This document shows positions 13,226 through 15,306 of a stretch of DNA of 15,306 nt, piece by piece. Position 1 is the first letter of the stretch. Each line of letters begins with the position of its first letter. The notes under the pieces are model-generated. The model was not told where the DNA came from and did no database searches. It worked only from the letters and a program-made list of their open reading frames with translations. Both the position numbers and the translations under genes were made by a program. Location of the stretch: NCBI GenBank assembly GCA_023386675.1, contig JAEWJG010000149.1, forward strand, positions 1 to 15,306, given 5' to 3'. The DNA is from Actinomycetes bacterium. Lineage in GTDB: Bacteria; Actinomycetota; Actinomycetes; Actinomycetales; Microbacteriaceae.

Positions 13226-14554
13226 TCAGCGGGTCGCCTTGATCGGCCACACGGCCAGCGCGCCCAGGATGCCTAGGACGATCGCGATCGGGAAGAGGGC
13301 CGTGTAGCCGAAGGCGAGGACGATGGCGCCCGCGACGCCCGGGGCGAGGGTCTGCGGGAGGGTGGCGGCGATGTTGACGACGCCGAGGTCCTTCGCGAAC
13401 GACTTGGCGGACGGGAGCACCTCGCTCATCAGGGCGGTGTCGACGGCCTGGAACATCCCGAAGCCGAAGCCGGCCAGGACGGTCATGATGATCCACGCGT
13501 TCACGTCCGGCCAGATCCACGGGAGGAGGAAGCCGAGGCTGACGACCGCGGCGGACGCGAACACGAACGGCTTGCGACGGCCGAACCGGTCGGACAGCGG
13601 GCCGGAGACGATTGTCGAGATGATGATCCCGACGAGGCTCAGGAGACCGAGCAGCGGGATGAGCTGCTCCGGGTGCGCGACCTTGAAGTAGTCGGTGAGC
13701 AGGAACAGCTGGAAGCCGGTCACCGCGAAGTAGCCGGTGTAGAGCAGCAGGCGGCCGGTGAACGCCCAGAAGAAGTCGGGATGCGCGACCGGGTTCACCC
13801 AGAACGTCTTGAGGAACTCGACGAACGTGAACGGCTCCCGCTCGACGCGGGCGCTCGAGTAGTCCGGGTTGAAGGCGACGAACAGGCTCAGGACGACGAG
13901 CGAGAAGACCGCGAAGAAGACGTAGCCGACCGTCAGGCTGTTGAAGAACAGCGAGCCGACGATCTGGCCGCCCAGCGCACCCACCATCAAGCCGATGCCG
14001 GACAGCGCGGCGAACGTGCCGCGGCGCTTGAGCGGGACGCGGTCGGGCATGATCGCGGTCAGCGGGCCCTGCGCGAAGTTGTAGCTGATCTGCACCAGCG
14101 TCCAGGCGATCACGACGCCGACCAGGGAGTTCGCGAACGCCAGCCCGATGAGGGACAGGCCGCCGGCGAGCGAGCCGATCAGGATCCACGGCGCGCGGCG
14201 TCCGAACCGGGACCGCGTCCGGTCGGAGATCTGCCCGGCGATCGGCTGGGCGATCATCGCGGCGAACGCGCCGATCGTGGCGGCGATGGTGAGGTTGGCG
14301 ACCTTGTCGTGCTCCCCGAACAGCACCGTGATCTGCTGCGGGAGCAGGATGCCGGGCAGTGCACCCCAGATCAGGTAGATGCCGAGGTTGGCGGGGATGA
14401 TCCACACCATCAGGCGGCGGAGCCCCTTGATCGGCGCGGGCGGGTCGTCGTTGCCTGCGGCGTTTCCGACGAAGGTGTTGGTCGTGACGGGTGCGAGCGG
14501 TTCGCGAGACTCGGGGGCGGTCTCGCCGGTCGGCACGGAGGTGTCTGACGTCAT
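13226..14554 (-). CDS. MFS transporter, probable glycoside/sugar importer
   Basis: Membrane carrier of 442 residues with about 45 polar N-terminal residues and then roughly twelve hydrophobic segments. The loop motif QISDRTRSRFGRRAPW (108-123) and its second-half counterpart GPLSDRFGRRKPF (318-330) mark the two MFS halves. They resemble SLC45/sucrose-transporter-like members, as does SAKSFAKDLGVVNIAATLPQ (382-401). Import of a beta-glycoside is inferred from the GH3 gene 23 bases downstream. ATG at 14554 is taken as start, with AGAGGA eleven bases ahead. A TTG at 14596 would add 14 residues, but it would put the translated region into the probable transcription start and the palindrome at 14574-14590. 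It is the first gene of the operon, with a clear promoter at 14598-14627. Confidence 0.92.
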   Translation of the reverse strand: MTSDTSVPTGETAPESREPLAPVTTNTFVGNAAGNDDPPAPIKGLRRLMVWIIPANLGIYLIWGALPGILLPQQITVLFGEHDKVANLTIAATIGAFAAMIAQPIAGQISDRTRSRFGRRAPWILIGSLAGGLSLIGLAFANSLVGVVIAWTLVQISYNFAQGPLTAIMPDRVPLKRRGTFAALSGIGLMVGALGGQIVGSLFFNSLTVGYVFFAVFSLVVLSLFVAFNPDYSSARVEREPFTFVEFLKTFWVNPVAHPDFFWAFTGRLLLYTGYFAVTGFQLFLLTDYFKVAHPEQLIPLLGLLSLVGIIISTIVSGPLSDRFGRRKPFVFASAAVVSLGFLLPWIWPDVNAWIIMTVLAGFGFGMFQAVDTALMSEVLPSAKSFAKDLGVVNIAATLPQTLAPGVAGAIVLAFGYTALFPIAIVLGILGALAVWPIKATR

Positions 14555-14573
14555 TGTCGTGGGGGTCCTCTCG

Positions 14574-14590
14574 CCATCCACCGTGGATGG
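14574..14590. repeat. 17-bp palindrome in the MFS 5' leader
   Basis: CCATCCAC, one C, then GTGGATGG: eight-bp arms located just after the predicted transcription start of the transporter operon. It may be a second operator or a leader hairpin. Confidence 0.45.
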
Positions 14591-14597
14591 TGGCAAA

Positions 14598-14627
14598 ACC
14601 TTACGTCACTCGGTTTTCGAAATGCAA
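14598..14627 (-). promoter_or_regulatory. Promoter of the transporter-GH3 operon
   Basis: Minus-strand TTGCAT (14622-14627) and TAAGGT (14598-14603) with an 18-base spacer, the best two-box promoter on this strand in the window. The expected transcript start is near 14591, giving a leader of about 37 bases. The minus-35 box lies within the hyphenated dyad at 14618-14637. Confidence 0.65.
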
Positions 14628-14637
14628 GTGCCATTCG
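14618..14637. promoter_or_regulatory. Operator-like hyphenated dyad between divergent genes
   Basis: The 20-bp element CGAA-NN-GCA-NN-TGC-NN-TTCG is a perfect hyphenated palindrome. It covers the minus-35 box of the transporter promoter and ends five bases before the minus-10 box of the TetR gene. A bound dimer could block both directions; the adjacent TetR protein is the natural candidate. Confidence 0.55.
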
Positions 14638-14641
14638 GGTT

Positions 14642-14647
14642 TATGCT
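14642..14647 (+). promoter_or_regulatory. Leaderless promoter minus-10 of the TetR gene
   Basis: TATGCT followed by six bases (CGGGGC) and the ATG at 14654; no ribosome-binding site. Its minus-35 position would fall inside the dyad at 14618-14637. Confidence 0.5.
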
Positions 14648-14653
14648 CGGGGC

Positions 14654-15259
14654 ATGGCACGACGAGGCGCGTACGCGAAGGGTGTGGCCAAGCGGGAGGA
14701 GATCCTGGAGGCTGCGCTCGCGGTGGTGGCGCGCGAAGGCTGGCACGGCGCGTCGGTGAAGGAGCTGGCGGAGGCCGTCGGGCTGTCGCAGGCCGGGCTG
14801 CTGCACTACTTCGGCAGCAAGGACGAGCTGTTCACCGCCATCCTGCGCAAGCGCGACGAGGTCGACTCGCGGCGCTTCGGAGAGGTGACGGACGATCCGG
14901 GCCTCGAGCGGCTGCGCGAGGGCTTCGTCGGGATCGTGCGCCACAACGCCGAAGTGCCCGGCCTTGTGCAACTCTTCTCGCGGCTGGCGGTCGAGGCCGG
15001 CGACCCGGCGCATCCGGCGCACGGGTACTTCGTGGAGCGGAGTGCCACCCTGCGGACGATGTTCGCGCAGGCGCTGGCCCAGCGGCAGGGCGAGCTCCCC
15101 GAGGGCATCGATCCCGACACGGCCGCTCGGCTGCTGCAGGCGGTCGCCGACGGCATGCAGCTGCAGTGGCTGCAGGACCCGACGGTCGACATGTCGGCCA
15201 CGGTGGATGCGGCGTTCGCCCTGCTGGGCGCCGGCGCCACCGCGACCCGCAGCATCTAG
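14654..15259 (+). CDS. TetR/AcrR family transcriptional regulator
   Basis: DNA-binding regulator of 201 residues. The N-terminal TetR domain spans about residues 12-60: KREEILEAALAVVAREGWHG, then the helix-turn-helix ASVKELAEAVGLSQAGLLHYF and GSKDELFTAIL. The C-terminal half is an all-helical ligand/dimerisation domain (from about 80) with FVGIVRHNAEVPGLVQLF and AARLLQAVADGMQLQWL. It stands divergent from the transporter-glycosidase operon across 99 bases containing an operator-like dyad, so it probably represses that operon and itself. The inducer would be a substrate glycoside, its aglycone or a product. TetR rather than LacI control of such an operon is less common. The start is supported by TATGCT six bases upstream. 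A strong hairpin follows the stop. Confidence 0.95.
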   Translation: MARRGAYAKGVAKREEILEAALAVVAREGWHGASVKELAEAVGLSQAGLLHYFGSKDELFTAILRKRDEVDSRRFGEVTDDPGLERLREGFVGIVRHNAEVPGLVQLFSRLAVEAGDPAHPAHGYFVERSATLRTMFAQALAQRQGELPEGIDPDTAARLLQAVADGMQLQWLQDPTVDMSATVDAAFALLGAGATATRSI

Positions 15260-15263
15260 TTGT

Positions 15264-15305
15264 CGCAACACGCCGCTGCGCAGGTCGCGCTGACGGCGTG
15301 TTGCG
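15264..15305 (+). terminator. Terminator-like hairpin after the TetR gene
   Basis: Perfect 12-bp arms CGCAACACGCCG (15264-15275) and CGGCGTGTTGCG (15294-15305), 18-base loop, starting five bases after the stop codon. It shares TGACGGCGTGT with the hairpin at 10867-10902. The window ends one base later, so a T-run cannot be judged. Confidence 0.6.
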
Positions 15306-15306
15306 T

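Noticed and set aside
10929..14405. A single minus-strand open frame of 1158 codons, suggesting a fusion protein
   Set aside because: Only the part from 13202 is GH3-like. The upstream 400 codons are an Arg/Pro/Gly-rich shadow of the transporter gene in another frame, and an ATG with AAAGGAA marks the real start.

Overview
The window is a high-GC, densely packed chromosomal segment from an actinobacterium. Protein style (DrrAB-type exporter, FBP zinc-finger protein, YciI, PhnB-like and Rid proteins, MCRW class II amidotransferase), the GC-rich third codon positions and a recurrent 'minus-10 box, 6-7 nt, start codon' leaderless layout fit the Microbacteriaceae (Leifsonia/Microbacterium-like). 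The family call is an inference from composition and protein flavour, not a database match. I see no tRNA, rRNA, CRISPR array, insertion sequence or phage gene.

Left part (1-3105): the 3' part of a DrrA-like ABC ATPase overlaps its DrrB-like permease and ends at a 12-bp hairpin. A small conserved-looking 83-residue protein follows. The gap 1761-1915 lies between two convergent genes, yet it carries a recognisable promoter and a structured RNA-like element that stops abruptly at the end of the YciI gene. On the minus strand are a YciI/DGPF protein and a SAM-dependent methyltransferase.

Middle (3131-8338): a complete bacteriophytochrome-diguanylate cyclase (PAS-GAF-PHY-GGDEF), a very acidic 80-residue protein, a Rid-family protein and a four-helix membrane protein. 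Next comes an FBP/FusB-type zinc-finger protein, whose leader contains a leaderless 23-codon reading frame and GC-rich alternative pairings. A class II glutamine amidotransferase faces it across a bidirectional hairpin, followed by a 74-residue orphan.

Right part (8341-15306): a PhnB-like VOC protein, a triple zinc-finger protein with a Vsr-like nuclease domain, and a close homologue of animal steroid 5-alpha-reductases. The promoter of the reductase gene is overlapped by a 9-bp inverted repeat. The window ends in a self-contained glycoside locus: an MFS sugar-type transporter and a cytoplasmic GH3 beta-glycosidase form an operon, with a TetR regulator divergent to it. A 20-bp hyphenated dyad in their shared 99-bp spacer overlaps the transporter promoter and abuts the regulator's leaderless promoter, so one protein could control both directions.

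Most of the window is ordinary accessory metabolism. The items most worth a second look are the orphan RNA element at 1815-1913, the leader of the FBP gene, the phytochrome with an altered chromophore pocket, the reductase and its operator, and the zinc-finger nuclease.
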